Below are positions 25,588 through 32,939 of a stretch of 46,620 bases of DNA, piece after piece; the stretch's first letter is position 1; every line of letters starts with the position of its first letter. The stretch is from Candidatus Levyibacteriota bacterium (GTDB lineage Bacteria; Patescibacteriota; Microgenomatia; Levybacterales; UBA12049). The position numbers and the translations under genes are program-made. The stretch is from NCBI GenBank assembly GCA_027334565.1, contig DAHWUP010000006.1, forward strand, positions 1 through 46,620. The letters run 5' to 3'. The notes below the pieces were generated by a model. It ran no database searches, had not been told where the DNA came from, and worked only from the letters and a program-made list of their open reading frames with translations.

Positions 25588-25983
25588 GTGAAAACTCCAT
25601 CTGAAGAAACAGATGACATAATCAAGAATATACCTGATTGGCGAGGTAAAAAGTTGGCACAGCTTCGCTTTATCATTACAAAGGCTGATTCAGAGCTGGT
25701 GGAAGAAGTGAAGTGGAAAAAACCTTCCAAACCCGAAGGAGTTCCTGTTTGGTCACATGAGGGCACACTTTGTATAGGTGAGGCACTCAAAAACGCTGTT
25801 CGTTTGACATTCCCCAAGGGAGCGAAGGTTAAAGATCCAAAGAAGCTTTTCAATACACGGCTGGATAGCAGCAGTGTTCGCGCAATTGACTTCTTTGAAG
25901 ATGGAATAATTGATGAAGCTGCATTGACAAAACTTATCCAAGAAGCTGTGAAGGTAAATATGCAAAAAACAAAATTAACATGA
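25588..25983 (+). CDS. DUF1801 protein, copy 1
   Basis: The 131-residue protein starts at GTG. The DUF1801 domain covers nearly all of it (DWRGKKLAQLRFIITKADSE, then EEVKWKKPSKPEGVPVWS). DUF1801 proteins have a frataxin-like fold and one member, YdhG, is described as an iron chaperone; the function here is not known. The product is closely similar to the gene at 28085, with long shared blocks. It overlaps the next membrane-protein gene by 4 bases, so the pair forms an operon. Confidence 0.85.
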   Translation: MKTPSEETDDIIKNIPDWRGKKLAQLRFIITKADSELVEEVKWKKPSKPEGVPVWSHEGTLCIGEALKNAVRLTFPKGAKVKDPKKLFNTRLDSSSVRAIDFFEDGIIDEAALTKLIQEAVKVNMQKTKLT

Positions 25984-26351
25984 AAAGACCAATCTTCCTA
26001 ACAATATGGCTTATGTTACTGTTTCTCTTTGCTGTGGCTCTCACAGCTGATTCTCTTACCTATCTTCCTATGATACGTCTTACGAAAAATTACATTAGTC
26101 TTTTGGGAATTGCTGCTGGATTTGTACAAATATGGGCGGTAGTTCAATTACTTAGATGGAAAAAGGTAGGAGTAACACTTTTAGTATCCTCAGCAATTGT
26201 CATACTGTTGGTAACAGCTATTAATGAATTTTACCTAGTGTTAAAGATAAACCAAATACTTATCAGCATGGCAATGGTTTTGTTGGTTAACTTCATTATG
26301 TTTGGGATTTTATATTTGGCAATACGCCCAGTCTGGAAAAACTTCAAGTAA
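25980..26351 (+). CDS. Four-span membrane protein, function unknown
   Basis: The 123-residue hydrophobic protein has about four spans: FLTIWLMLLFLFAVALTADSL, YISLLGIAAGFVQIWAVVQLL, VGVTLLVSSAIVILLVTAI and MAMVLLVNFIMFGILYLAI, with a short basic tail. No recognised family. The ATG overlaps the DUF1801 stop by 4 bases (ATGA), so the two are translationally coupled, but no functional link is known. Confidence 0.65.
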   Translation: MKRPIFLTIWLMLLFLFAVALTADSLTYLPMIRLTKNYISLLGIAAGFVQIWAVVQLLRWKKVGVTLLVSSAIVILLVTAINEFYLVLKINQILISMAMVLLVNFIMFGILYLAIRPVWKNFK

Positions 26352-26364
26352 ATAGTAAAAATTC

Positions 26365-26562
26365 CTAAATTGCTAGCGTTTTGGACCGTTGTAGCCTTTG
26401 AATTTCCTCCCACCTATGTTTCATCTCCCCAACATATCCAACATTAAACATTGGTTGTACTGCCGGTGCGTAATCTACTGGTATGAAGAAATGTGGCTCG
26501 GGGAGCAAATTATTCTTAATATAATCTCTATTTGTTGATTTATTCCCAAATTGTGAGATGAT
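26365..26562 (-). pseudogene. Remnant of an unknown gene, copy A
   Basis: An open frame of about 65 codons on the minus strand, without an ATG near its 5' end, reads ...LLPEPHFFIPVDYAPAV... and ends YVGEMKHRWEEIQRLQ plus seven residues. A second frame at 27320-27436 ends YIGELRERWEEIRKLQ plus seven residues. The shared C-termini suggest two eroded paralogues. The family is not recognised. It could instead be a short intact gene using TTG or ATG at MFNVGYVGE. Confidence 0.45.
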
Positions 26563-26568
26563 TTAACT

Positions 26569-27330
26569 GTGGAAGAACAAATTAAGCAAAAATATCCAAC
26601 AGTTCATAAATATTTATTCACCGTAACTACTTTTTCAAAACTTCTAGCCATGTTTTTATTTATTTTTTTTCCATTTGTAGGATTTTATTTGGGAATGATA
26701 TATGAACAAGGAATCACAATAAATACATCAATTGTCTCGCTACCACAAAAAAATATAAAAATATTACTAAGTCCAACTCCAATAGCATCTATCTCGGGAA
26801 CAATTTCATCAAACTCAACCCTAAATTGGAAAACCTATACGAGCTCAAAATATAATTTATCATTCAAATATCCTTCAAATTGGAAATCTTACACAGAAGG
26901 TAAAATAACTTTGGTGCCTTTAAATAAAGTGCAGTATTTAGACTATGTCTCAGCTCCTATACAAATTGAATTTCAACAAAATCCCAATAAATTAACTTTA
27001 GATAAGTGGCAACAAGAAGAAAATGCAAAACTTATGGGAATCCCATACAATTATTACAATTCTAAATCAACACAAAAAACCACAATTAACGGATACACCG
27101 CTTATATTAATAAGAAGTCGGAAGATTGCGAACCAGTATTTTGTTACGAAGAAATAATTATGGATAATGAAAACATATTTATTTTTAAAAATTTGGATTT
27201 ATCCGGAACATTTCCAATTGGGACTGCTAGCACAGGCGCAACTTGGAAACAGATTTATTCAGAGGGAGATATTCAAACAAATCAACAAATTTTTGAAACT
27301 TTACTTTCAACCCTAAAATTCACGCGATAA
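26569..27330 (+). CDS. Membrane-anchored PsbP-like exoprotein
   Basis: The 253-residue protein starts at GTG (MEEQIKQKYPTVHKYL). After a cytoplasmic N-terminus comes one span at about residues 28-48 (LAMFLFIFFPFVGFYLGMIY), a Ser/Thr/Pro linker, then an outer domain beginning WKTYTSSKYNLSFKYPSNWK. That opening is typical of PsbP-like/DUF-type beta-sandwich domains common in CPR exoproteins. Two cysteines in EDCEPVFCYEE may form a disulfide. A possible promoter is TTGATT (26535) with GATGAT (26557), the latter 6 bases before GTG. Function unknown. Confidence 0.6.
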   Translation: MEEQIKQKYPTVHKYLFTVTTFSKLLAMFLFIFFPFVGFYLGMIYEQGITINTSIVSLPQKNIKILLSPTPIASISGTISSNSTLNWKTYTSSKYNLSFKYPSNWKSYTEGKITLVPLNKVQYLDYVSAPIQIEFQQNPNKLTLDKWQQEENAKLMGIPYNYYNSKSTQKTTINGYTAYINKKSEDCEPVFCYEEIIMDNENIFIFKNLDLSGTFPIGTASTGATWKQIYSEGDIQTNQQIFETLLSTLKFTR

Positions 27331-27518
27331 GAGCATGATTTAACTGTAACTTCCTTATCTCTTCCCACCTTTCTCGTAATTCGCCAATATAGCTTAGATT
27401 TTGAAGTGAATTTATTACTTTTGCAGTTATAATAATCTAAGGACTGGGGAGCAAGCTTTTCTTCAAAAGCGTATACTTCTTTTAGGTTGTAAATCAACTT
27501 TTCAAAAGCATTCTGCAT
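27320..27518 (-). pseudogene. Remnant of an unknown gene, copy B, frameshifted
   Basis: The 78-codon ORF in the track changes frame relative to copy A. Its upstream part reads FEEKLAPQSLDYY, and a second frame (27320-27436) reads ITAKVINSLQNLSYIGEL followed by RERWEEIRKLQ, matching the C-terminus of copy A. This suggests a frameshift near 27437. It overlaps the 3' end of the PsbP-like gene and the 5' end of the split methyltransferase. Confidence 0.4.
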
Positions 27519-27956
27519 AACCTGGGCGTTGTGATAGTTGGGTTTATTTTTGCGTATATTGGTCTGGTGACAGATACATTACTAAAGATCCACGATTTTA
27601 GATTTGTTTATACATCCTTGATAGGCTTAATACTTTTAGTCATTGGGTTTTTAGTAAGGGTTTGGGCAACATACTATTTTTATAATAATTAAATGAAAGT
27701 TATTAAGCTTACGCCTCAAAATACCCTTATTACCGAAGGGCCTTTCCGTTATTCCAGAAATCCACTTTATCTCGGCGGGAATTTATTCATCTTTCTTGGA
27801 GCAGTTCTTGTTGTCGGTTCTCCGAGCTGTATCGTATTCACGTTTATTGAATTGGTATTAACAAATGTTATGATTAGCAGGGAAGAAAAACAACTAGAAC
27901 GAACCTTCGGGAGAGGATGGCTAGATTATAAAAAGCGAGTCCGCCGTTGGATATAA
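27486..27956 (+). pseudogene. Isoprenylcysteine-methyltransferase-like gene split by a stop codon
   Basis: The ORF track shows only the 87-residue 3' part (27693-27956), with the ICMT/PEMT signature EGPFRYSRNPLYLGG and the C-terminal SREEKQLERTFG...WLDYKKRVRRW. The same frame continues upstream as SILHNLGVVIVGFIFAY...GFLVRVWATYYFYNN, exactly the expected N-terminal membrane half, interrupted by one TAA (27690-27692). No ATG or good start is visible upstream (GTG at 27531 is possible). Such enzymes methylate small molecules or lipids at the membrane. Either it is a pseudogene with a single nonsense mutation, or the C-terminal half is made alone, which would lack membrane spans. Confidence 0.7.
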
Positions 27957-28084
27957 AAATAGGCATTAACGTAGTTCATCTCCCGGAACAACCCATGCTT
28001 AGATCTCTTCGGGCGGAAAAACAGTGTCTATAACCCCAAGATGAATGTTATAATGAACCTTATACGGACAACCTAAAGAAACAG

Positions 28085-28480
28085 ATGAACGCGAGTCAAG
28101 AAATAGATTCCATAATTAAAAAATCCAACGATTGGAGAGGCAAAAAATTGGCTCAACTGCGTATTGTAATCAAACAAGCAGACCAAGGGATAGTTGAAGA
28201 AGTGAAGTGGAAAAAACCGTCAAAACCTGAAGGGGTACCAGTTTGGTCGAGCAATGGCATACTCTGTGTTGCAGACATACTTAAAAACGCCGTGAGGTTG
28301 ACCTTTCCTAAGGGCGCACTTATGAAAGATCCAAAAAAACTTTTCAATACGAGGTTAGACAGTAAGACCGTTCGCGCCATCGATTTTTATGTAGATAATG
28401 TGCTAAATGAAGCTGCGCTTACAGAGCTCATTCACGAAGCAGTAATGATAAACGCTTTAAAATCAAGAAGCGATGAATGA
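28085..28480 (+). CDS. DUF1801 protein, copy 2
   Basis: The 131-residue protein is the same length as copy 1 and very similar (DWRGKKLAQLRIVIKQAD, EEVKWKKPSKPEGVPVWS, KDPKKLFNTRLDSKTVRAIDF). The differences are spread through the sequence, so the duplication is not recent. A TATAAT lies 30 bases upstream of the ATG, a longer leader than most genes here. Its neighbours are the split methyltransferase and a Nudix gene. The frataxin-like fold is known for the family; a role in metal handling is only a possibility. Confidence 0.85.
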   Translation: MNASQEIDSIIKKSNDWRGKKLAQLRIVIKQADQGIVEEVKWKKPSKPEGVPVWSSNGILCVADILKNAVRLTFPKGALMKDPKKLFNTRLDSKTVRAIDFYVDNVLNEAALTELIHEAVMINALKSRSDE

Positions 28481-28582
28481 GTTTCTGGCATTGATCATTT
28501 TTCGGTAATGTAAGGCGGCAGGAGAGACAACAAGAAATTATTTGAAAAAACACATTACGACACGAGATGTAGACAGGCTTAT

Positions 28583-29140
28583 ATGAAAACCACCGATCCT
28601 CAGAATGAAGTTTTTCCCATAGTTAATGAAAAAGATAAAGTCATAGGTAAAATAACCAGAAAAAAGGCACATCAAAACCACAATATTATTCATCGCGCCG
28701 TCCATGTTTTAATTTTTGATAATAAAGGAAGGCTGCTTATCCAAAAGAGGAGCCTAACAAAAGATACGGCGCCCGGTAGTTGGTGCGCGTCTTCCTCGGG
28801 TCATGTGGGATACCACGAAGATTATCTCCTTGGCGCAATTAGAGAAACAAAAGAGGAACTGGGAATAATTGTTAGGCCTGCCGAGCTTGAGTTGCTCGGG
28901 AAAATATTGGTGGTTGCCCCATGGGAGAAAGAGATGACTCAGGTATATAAGGTTATTCTCAGTAAAAAAGTTTCCATTAGTCCAAACCCGGAAGAAATCA
29001 CCAAGATACGATTTGTAGATTTAAAGACATTGCATATAATGCTAGAGCAGGAACTCTGGGCACCTTCTGATACACAAGTCTTGAATCGGTTCGTTTTGAA
29101 TCTAAATAATCTTGGCACGGATAGGAGATATAGCAGGTAA
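28583..29140 (+). CDS. Nudix hydrolase
   Basis: The 185-residue protein has a complete Nudix box, GHVGYHEDYLLGAIRETKEELGI, fitting G-x5-E-x7-REUxEExGU. The N-terminus (VNEKDKVIGKITRKKAH...HRAVHVLIFDNKGRLLIQKRS) resembles YfcD/IPP-isomerase-like Nudix proteins. It probably hydrolyses a nucleoside diphosphate derivative; the substrate cannot be read from sequence. The WCASSSGH stretch resembles that of IPP isomerases, but the protein lacks obvious extra isomerase-specific blocks. It lies between two DUF1801 genes. Confidence 0.85.
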   Translation: MKTTDPQNEVFPIVNEKDKVIGKITRKKAHQNHNIIHRAVHVLIFDNKGRLLIQKRSLTKDTAPGSWCASSSGHVGYHEDYLLGAIRETKEELGIIVRPAELELLGKILVVAPWEKEMTQVYKVILSKKVSISPNPEEITKIRFVDLKTLHIMLEQELWAPSDTQVLNRFVLNLNNLGTDRRYSR

Positions 29141-29182
29141 CATCGTTTATCTTCCAAATCCTGCCAGCTTTAAATACGCTTT

Positions 29183-29191
29183 TGATATAAT
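29183..29191 (+). promoter_or_regulatory. Extended -10 of the third DUF1801 gene, leaderless
   Basis: TTGATATAAT contains TGn plus a perfect -10, ending 6 bases before the ATG at 29198. Confidence 0.65.
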
Positions 29192-29197
29192 TTTGGT

Positions 29198-29581
29198 ATG
29201 AAAAAATATTCCTCGGTTGAAGAGTATATTAGAAGTTATCCGCCTGATGTCAGAAAGAAACTACAGGCACTCAGAATAGCGATAAAAGAGGTGGTTCCGC
29301 CGCAAGCCATAGAAAAAATAAGTTACCAGATTCCGACGTTTTATTTAAACCAAAACCTCGTACATTTTGCGGCGTTTAAAGATCATATCAGTTTTTTTCC
29401 GACCAGCTCAGGCGTTGCCAAATTTAAGGAACAGCTATCAAGATACAAGCTATCCAGGGGGACGATACAAATTTCCTTGAATGAGGAATTGCCGATATCG
29501 TTAATTAAAAAAATTGTGAGATTCAGGGTTGAAGAAGTGTTGAAAAGGAAAGAGCAAAAAGGTTTGCTAAAAGGGTCATAG
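29198..29581 (+). CDS. DUF1801 protein, YdhG-like, copy 3
   Basis: The 127-residue protein belongs to the other branch of DUF1801: VEEYIRSYPPDVRKKLQALR, EKISYQIPTFYLNQNLVHFAAFKDHISFFP, then FKEQLSRYKLSRGTIQ. This is the classic YdhG-type pattern, in which a member is described as a frataxin-like iron chaperone. It is only distantly related to copies 1 and 2. It has a perfect leaderless promoter and stands alone. Confidence 0.88.
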   Translation: MKKYSSVEEYIRSYPPDVRKKLQALRIAIKEVVPPQAIEKISYQIPTFYLNQNLVHFAAFKDHISFFPTSSGVAKFKEQLSRYKLSRGTIQISLNEELPISLIKKIVRFRVEEVLKRKEQKGLLKGS

Positions 29582-29648
29582 ATACTCTTTGAGCGGAACT
29601 TGTCCAATTTGTCGGCCCGGATTCTCAAACAACAAAAGTATAGGTTGC

Positions 29649-29897
29649 CTAGTTGTCTCCCGCTTCGCCTCCAACATTGACTCTGTACCCGGGATGTAAA
29701 ATCGGTACGGGGGTTGAGGTGGGCAACAAAGTTGGTGTGCCTGTCGGCAATGTTTGTTTAGTTGCCTGGTTAGCCGCGTTCACGCCACTGTTATTGATTT
29801 TATTCTTAGGTTGTAAATTCGTAATCGTCTGAAGGGAGCTCAATAGTACAATCAAAGCCAAAAAGATAAATAGGGCAATAATAAATTTATTATTCAT
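29649..29897 (-). CDS. Small membrane-anchored or secreted Thr/Pro-rich protein
   Basis: The 82-residue protein has one N-terminal hydrophobic segment (FIIALFIFLALIVLLSSL) followed by a polar region with a Thr/Pro-rich linker (PTGTPTLLPTSTPVPI) and a short tail. The linker resembles those of the transglycosylase and the FMN-binding protein nearby. An extended -10 lies 7 bases upstream. Located just downstream of the electron-transfer genes on the same strand, but with its own promoter. Function unknown. Confidence 0.6.
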   Translation of the reverse strand: MNNKFIIALFIFLALIVLLSSLQTITNLQPKNKINNSGVNAANQATKQTLPTGTPTLLPTSTPVPILHPGYRVNVGGEAGDN

Positions 29898-29904
29898 TCA
29901 TATA

Positions 29905-29913
29905 AGTATAGCA
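29905..29913 (-). promoter_or_regulatory. Extended -10 for the small exported protein
   Basis: On the minus strand TGCTATACT ends 7 bases before the ATG at 29897. It lies in the 26-base gap behind the reductase stop. Confidence 0.6.
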
Positions 29914-29923
29914 TAGCTTAAAA

Positions 29924-31444
29924 TTAGACATATCCGGGAAAGAAGTCTTTTTTTATTTGTGTTCGTGGAACTCCCATCTTTGAAAGAAGTTCTTCATATC
30001 CTGTTACCATCGGATGGGGACCAGAAAGATAGAAGATGCATTTCTTATGGTCCGGTATAATTTCGTTGATCATCTCGGATGTGACCCGGCCAATTTTCCC
30101 CGTCCATCCCTTGGGAGCCGCTTTTTCATCGGTAAGGGTTAAGACGGTTTTTACGCCAACTTTTTTTGCTTCTTCCAAAACGTCAAGGTATGCGATTTCG
30201 GATTGGATTTTATTGGCATAGAACAGGACGATTGGACGATTCTGACGCGTATCAAGGCAGTATTTAATCATACTTCTAAAAGGAGTTATCCCTATGCCCC
30301 CGGCTAAGAAAACAAGTTTAACTTCCCGATCGTTAGGTAATGTGAAGTCGCCCGCGAGGTTTCCCGCAACAATCGGAGTGTTCCCGTCAAGGTTTATCAG
30401 CGCTTTCTTGAAGCTACTGCCCTGAGGATTAAATTTTACACCCAGATGTATCGAATCTTCTGTCGGTGAAGAGGCTATCGTAAAAAAGCGTCTATTTCCC
30501 CTGCTGTCGGGATCGGTATGAGGTAGGGTCCATTCCATATATTGTCCGGGCGAGAAGGTGAATCTCCCCGATGACGGAGCGAAGATAAAGTCCACCACGT
30601 CAGAGCCATATTGTACTTTTTCTTTTAAATATAAAAACAGTTTTTGCTTCGGGCTTACGAGATAAGAGAAGATATTGCCCGTAACAAGGGCAAGTTCGGG
30701 GGTTGAATAAAGGGTTCCAAGGTGGACGTGTGGAGAAAATAAAAACCCGACCAAACCACCGTAAAATAACCGCAGGTCTCTTGTCGGAGGGGTTGTGAAC
30801 GGTTCGGTCAACATGATAAACGCAAAGAACAGCATAGATGAATGGAAAACAAGAGTGGTAAGTGTATTTAACATATTTCCTCCGAAATACAGGGTGAAAA
30901 AAGCTTCGGTGGCAAAAGCGACAAGGAAAAAAGATAATGCCATATCTTCGCGTCGGATTTTCCTGATTATCAAGATTCCGATAGCCAAGATAAAAGGCGT
31001 CATAGCCGTTGTGCCCAACCACCAGTTTGCGGAATCGCCTAACCAGAGAGCGGTCAAAGCTACCGCAATAGCTACGGGATTAAAAATGTGCTTGCGATTG
31101 ATCGCTAAAATATATTTTGACGACATCGCAAGAACGGGAGCCCAGAAAAGGATCAGAAGATCATTAATGCCTCTAAAGGGTGGAACAATAAGGACCAGGA
31201 TAAGGGCTGTTATATACGCGGACTCCACATTCGTCGGTGCGTTGAAAACAATTGAAAATATACCGTTGGTAACCATGGCTAAAAAAAGAATGAAAGCGGT
31301 AGAAAAAAGAATCGAGCCGGGAGAATAAGGCAAGATATTTAAAAATCCGAACAGTATGGCAATTAACACCAGCGCGATCAACCCATACAGTACCAACCGG
31401 TACATAGTGATGCGATCAAGGATATTATCTATAATCTTAGTCAT
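29924..31444 (-). CDS. RnfD/NqrB-like membrane domain fused to FAD/NAD(P) ferredoxin-type reductase
   Basis: Residues 1-270 form about nine membrane spans resembling RnfD/NqrB (SAYITALILVLIVPP, RKHIFNPVAIAVALTAL, MLTEPFTTPPT). Residues 275-506 form an FNR module: FAD-binding RRFFTIASSP (318-327), NAD(P)-binding FLAGGIGITPFRSM (379-392), FYLSGPHPM (471-479) and the terminal FFPGY. The RnfD flavinylation motif (SGAT type) is absent from the membrane part. The likely role is to take electrons from cytosolic NAD(P)H via FAD and pass them across the membrane. It is the second gene of an operon, starting 1 base after the stop of an extracytoplasmic FMN-binding protein, the probable acceptor. Fusions of this type are known in bacteria including CPR, but this pathway in CPR is poorly characterised. 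Confidence 0.85.
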   Translation of the reverse strand: MTKIIDNILDRITMYRLVLYGLIALVLIAILFGFLNILPYSPGSILFSTAFILFLAMVTNGIFSIVFNAPTNVESAYITALILVLIVPPFRGINDLLILFWAPVLAMSSKYILAINRKHIFNPVAIAVALTALWLGDSANWWLGTTAMTPFILAIGILIIRKIRREDMALSFFLVAFATEAFFTLYFGGNMLNTLTTLVFHSSMLFFAFIMLTEPFTTPPTRDLRLFYGGLVGFLFSPHVHLGTLYSTPELALVTGNIFSYLVSPKQKLFLYLKEKVQYGSDVVDFIFAPSSGRFTFSPGQYMEWTLPHTDPDSRGNRRFFTIASSPTEDSIHLGVKFNPQGSSFKKALINLDGNTPIVAGNLAGDFTLPNDREVKLVFLAGGIGITPFRSMIKYCLDTRQNRPIVLFYANKIQSEIAYLDVLEEAKKVGVKTVLTLTDEKAAPKGWTGKIGRVTSEMINEIIPDHKKCIFYLSGPHPMVTGYEELLSKMGVPRTQIKKDFFPGYV

Positions 31445-31445
31445 T

Positions 31446-31952
31446 TTAATGCGCTTGTGCCAGAGCCGAAGCGAGTGACGCCTGGAAGGCCTGGCTTGTA
31501 TCCGACGCTCCGGACACGATGTCCACTTGGGCAGATTGTGCCTGAATTGCTTCTTGTTTGAGATAGGGCATTGCCTGTGTATTTATTGCAATCGAAGTGC
31601 TTCTGTCATTGGGATATTGTAAAAAAACCACGTCCGTTATTCTCCCCCCGCCAATAACCACCTGTATTTGAACATTTCCGTAAAATGCATCCGCAACGCT
31701 CCCGGTATAAGTACCGTCTTTATATTGACCCTGCGAAGTCGGAGGCGTGGTTGATCCGCTCGCCTGGGTAGTTGTAGGAGTTGACTGTGAAGACGGATTT
31801 CCCAGACTGTTTTGCGTAGAGCCAGTAACCTGGTTATTTGCGTTCTGCGGCGGCGGAATAGTTAAGGGGGTGGAATTCGCCAACTCTTGCCTCAATAATC
31901 CGTTAACAATAAACAAGCCTATCACAAACGTGGAAAGTAGTAGTTTTTTCAT
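31446..31952 (-). CDS. Exported FMN-binding (flavinylated) electron-transfer protein
   Basis: The start is the ATG at 31952 (MKKLLLSTFVIGLF), preceded by a GAGG ribosome-binding site, giving 168 residues. An N-terminal signal/anchor is followed by a Ser/Thr/Pro/Gln-rich linker (to about residue 80) and an FMN-binding domain of the NqrC/RnfG type (KDGTYTGSVADAFYGNVQ). The flavinylation motif near the end reads DIVSGASDTS, so the residue that would carry FMN is Ser rather than the usual Thr of SGAT. ApbE transferase, which would attach FMN, is not in this window. With the RnfD-FNR fusion 1 base downstream it forms a transmembrane electron-export module; the final acceptor is unknown. Confidence 0.85.
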   Translation of the reverse strand: MKKLLLSTFVIGLFIVNGLLRQELANSTPLTIPPPQNANNQVTGSTQNSLGNPSSQSTPTTTQASGSTTPPTSQGQYKDGTYTGSVADAFYGNVQIQVVIGGGRITDVVFLQYPNDRSTSIAINTQAMPYLKQEAIQAQSAQVDIVSGASDTSQAFQASLASALAQAH

Positions 31953-32177
31953 ATAAAACCTCAGGATAAAAAATCTTTTATAAGTATACATTTTTTTAGC
32001 GACAATAACCATGTTTTAGGCCGTGAATATAAGTGAAATAAAATCTTATAAAAACCGATCTTTTCATGAATAGCCGGTTTATTGCGCAGGATCTATAAAA
32101 CGAAATACAAGGTTTTTAGCCCCAGCTTTGAATTATTGAAATATAGTGAGATAATAAAACCGGAGCGGAAAGTTTTT

Positions 32178-32831
32178 ATGAATAATCCAGTAAGTGGTGA
32201 AGCGGAAAAATTTCAATTAGGGCATCATATTTGTTCCATATTTAATACAAACGAGCAGCAGTTTTTGCCATTAATTTCTTTTTTCAACGAAGGTTTAACT
32301 TCCAAACAAAAATGTTTATATATTCTTGGCGCACAGACAGCATACGATGTTATTAACGAATTTGATTCAAGAGGGGTAAGGGTCAGGGATTATGCCGATT
32401 CCAAACAACTCGTATTCCTTACAAAAGACGAGACTTATCTAAGGGACGGATATTTCGAGGCGGATAAGATGATATCGATCATAAAAAAAATTGAAAATCA
32501 AAGTCTTTCTGAAGGCTATACGGGAGTCCGGGGCAGCGGTGATATGACATGGGCAATCGGTGACCCCTTGGTTAAAGAAAAAATGTTCAATTATGAAATT
32601 AAATTAAACCAATTATTATCCGAAGGGAAAATAGCAGCGTTCTGCCGTTATGATGAGCGTAAATTTCCAAAGGAATTACTAATTAAAGCAATCAGGACCC
32701 ATCCTTACCTAATAATCTACGGAAAATTTTATGAGAATAAATATTTCTATTCTCCACCCGAATACGTTTCTAATGAGGATTTACCGGACGAGTCTTACGA
32801 AACGATTATAAGCTTGATAACGGAAAACTGA
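32178..32831 (+). CDS. MEDS-domain (DcmR-like) sensory protein
   Basis: The ORF-track start (TTG 32082) is unlikely; ATG 32178 (MNNPVSGEAEKFQLGHHICSIF) fits MEDS-domain proteins and gives 217 residues. Conserved blocks are HHICSIFNTNEQQFLPLISFFNEGL, CLYILGAQTAYDVI, and GYTGVRGSGDMTWAIGD. The MEDS fold resembles KaiC/RecA-like domains and is found in DcmR of methylotrophs and in methanogen regulators, where it is thought to sense small organic molecules. Here it stands alone, without a DNA-binding or kinase domain. A partner encoded elsewhere is likely. Confidence 0.75.
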   Translation: MNNPVSGEAEKFQLGHHICSIFNTNEQQFLPLISFFNEGLTSKQKCLYILGAQTAYDVINEFDSRGVRVRDYADSKQLVFLTKDETYLRDGYFEADKMISIIKKIENQSLSEGYTGVRGSGDMTWAIGDPLVKEKMFNYEIKLNQLLSEGKIAAFCRYDERKFPKELLIKAIRTHPYLIIYGKFYENKYFYSPPEYVSNEDLPDESYETIISLITEN

Positions 32832-32899
32832 TTATTTTCAGTTAATCGATGCATTATCGGATTGAATATCCAAACCCCGAACAAATAAGAATGGCAGGC

Positions 32900-32928
32900 T
32901 TGATTAAAAAGTGCTTGTCTGCTATTGT
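32900..32928 (+). promoter_or_regulatory. Promoter of the exonuclease/GIY-YIG gene
   Basis: TTGATT (32900-32905), a 17-base spacer and extended -10 TGCTATTGT (32920-32928), ending 11 bases before ATG 32940. It argues against the upstream TTG start at 32925, which lies inside the -10. Confidence 0.6.
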
Positions 32929-32939
32929 ATCCTGTGCCT

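Noticed and set aside
27282-27518. 78-codon minus-strand ORF as an intact gene.
   Set aside because: The recognisable C-terminal block lies in a different frame, so a frameshifted remnant explains it better.
32050-32082. AAACCG...CGGTTT inverted repeat as a terminator or riboswitch upstream of the MEDS gene.
   Set aside because: Only 6-bp arms with a 17-base loop and no T-run; too weak to support.
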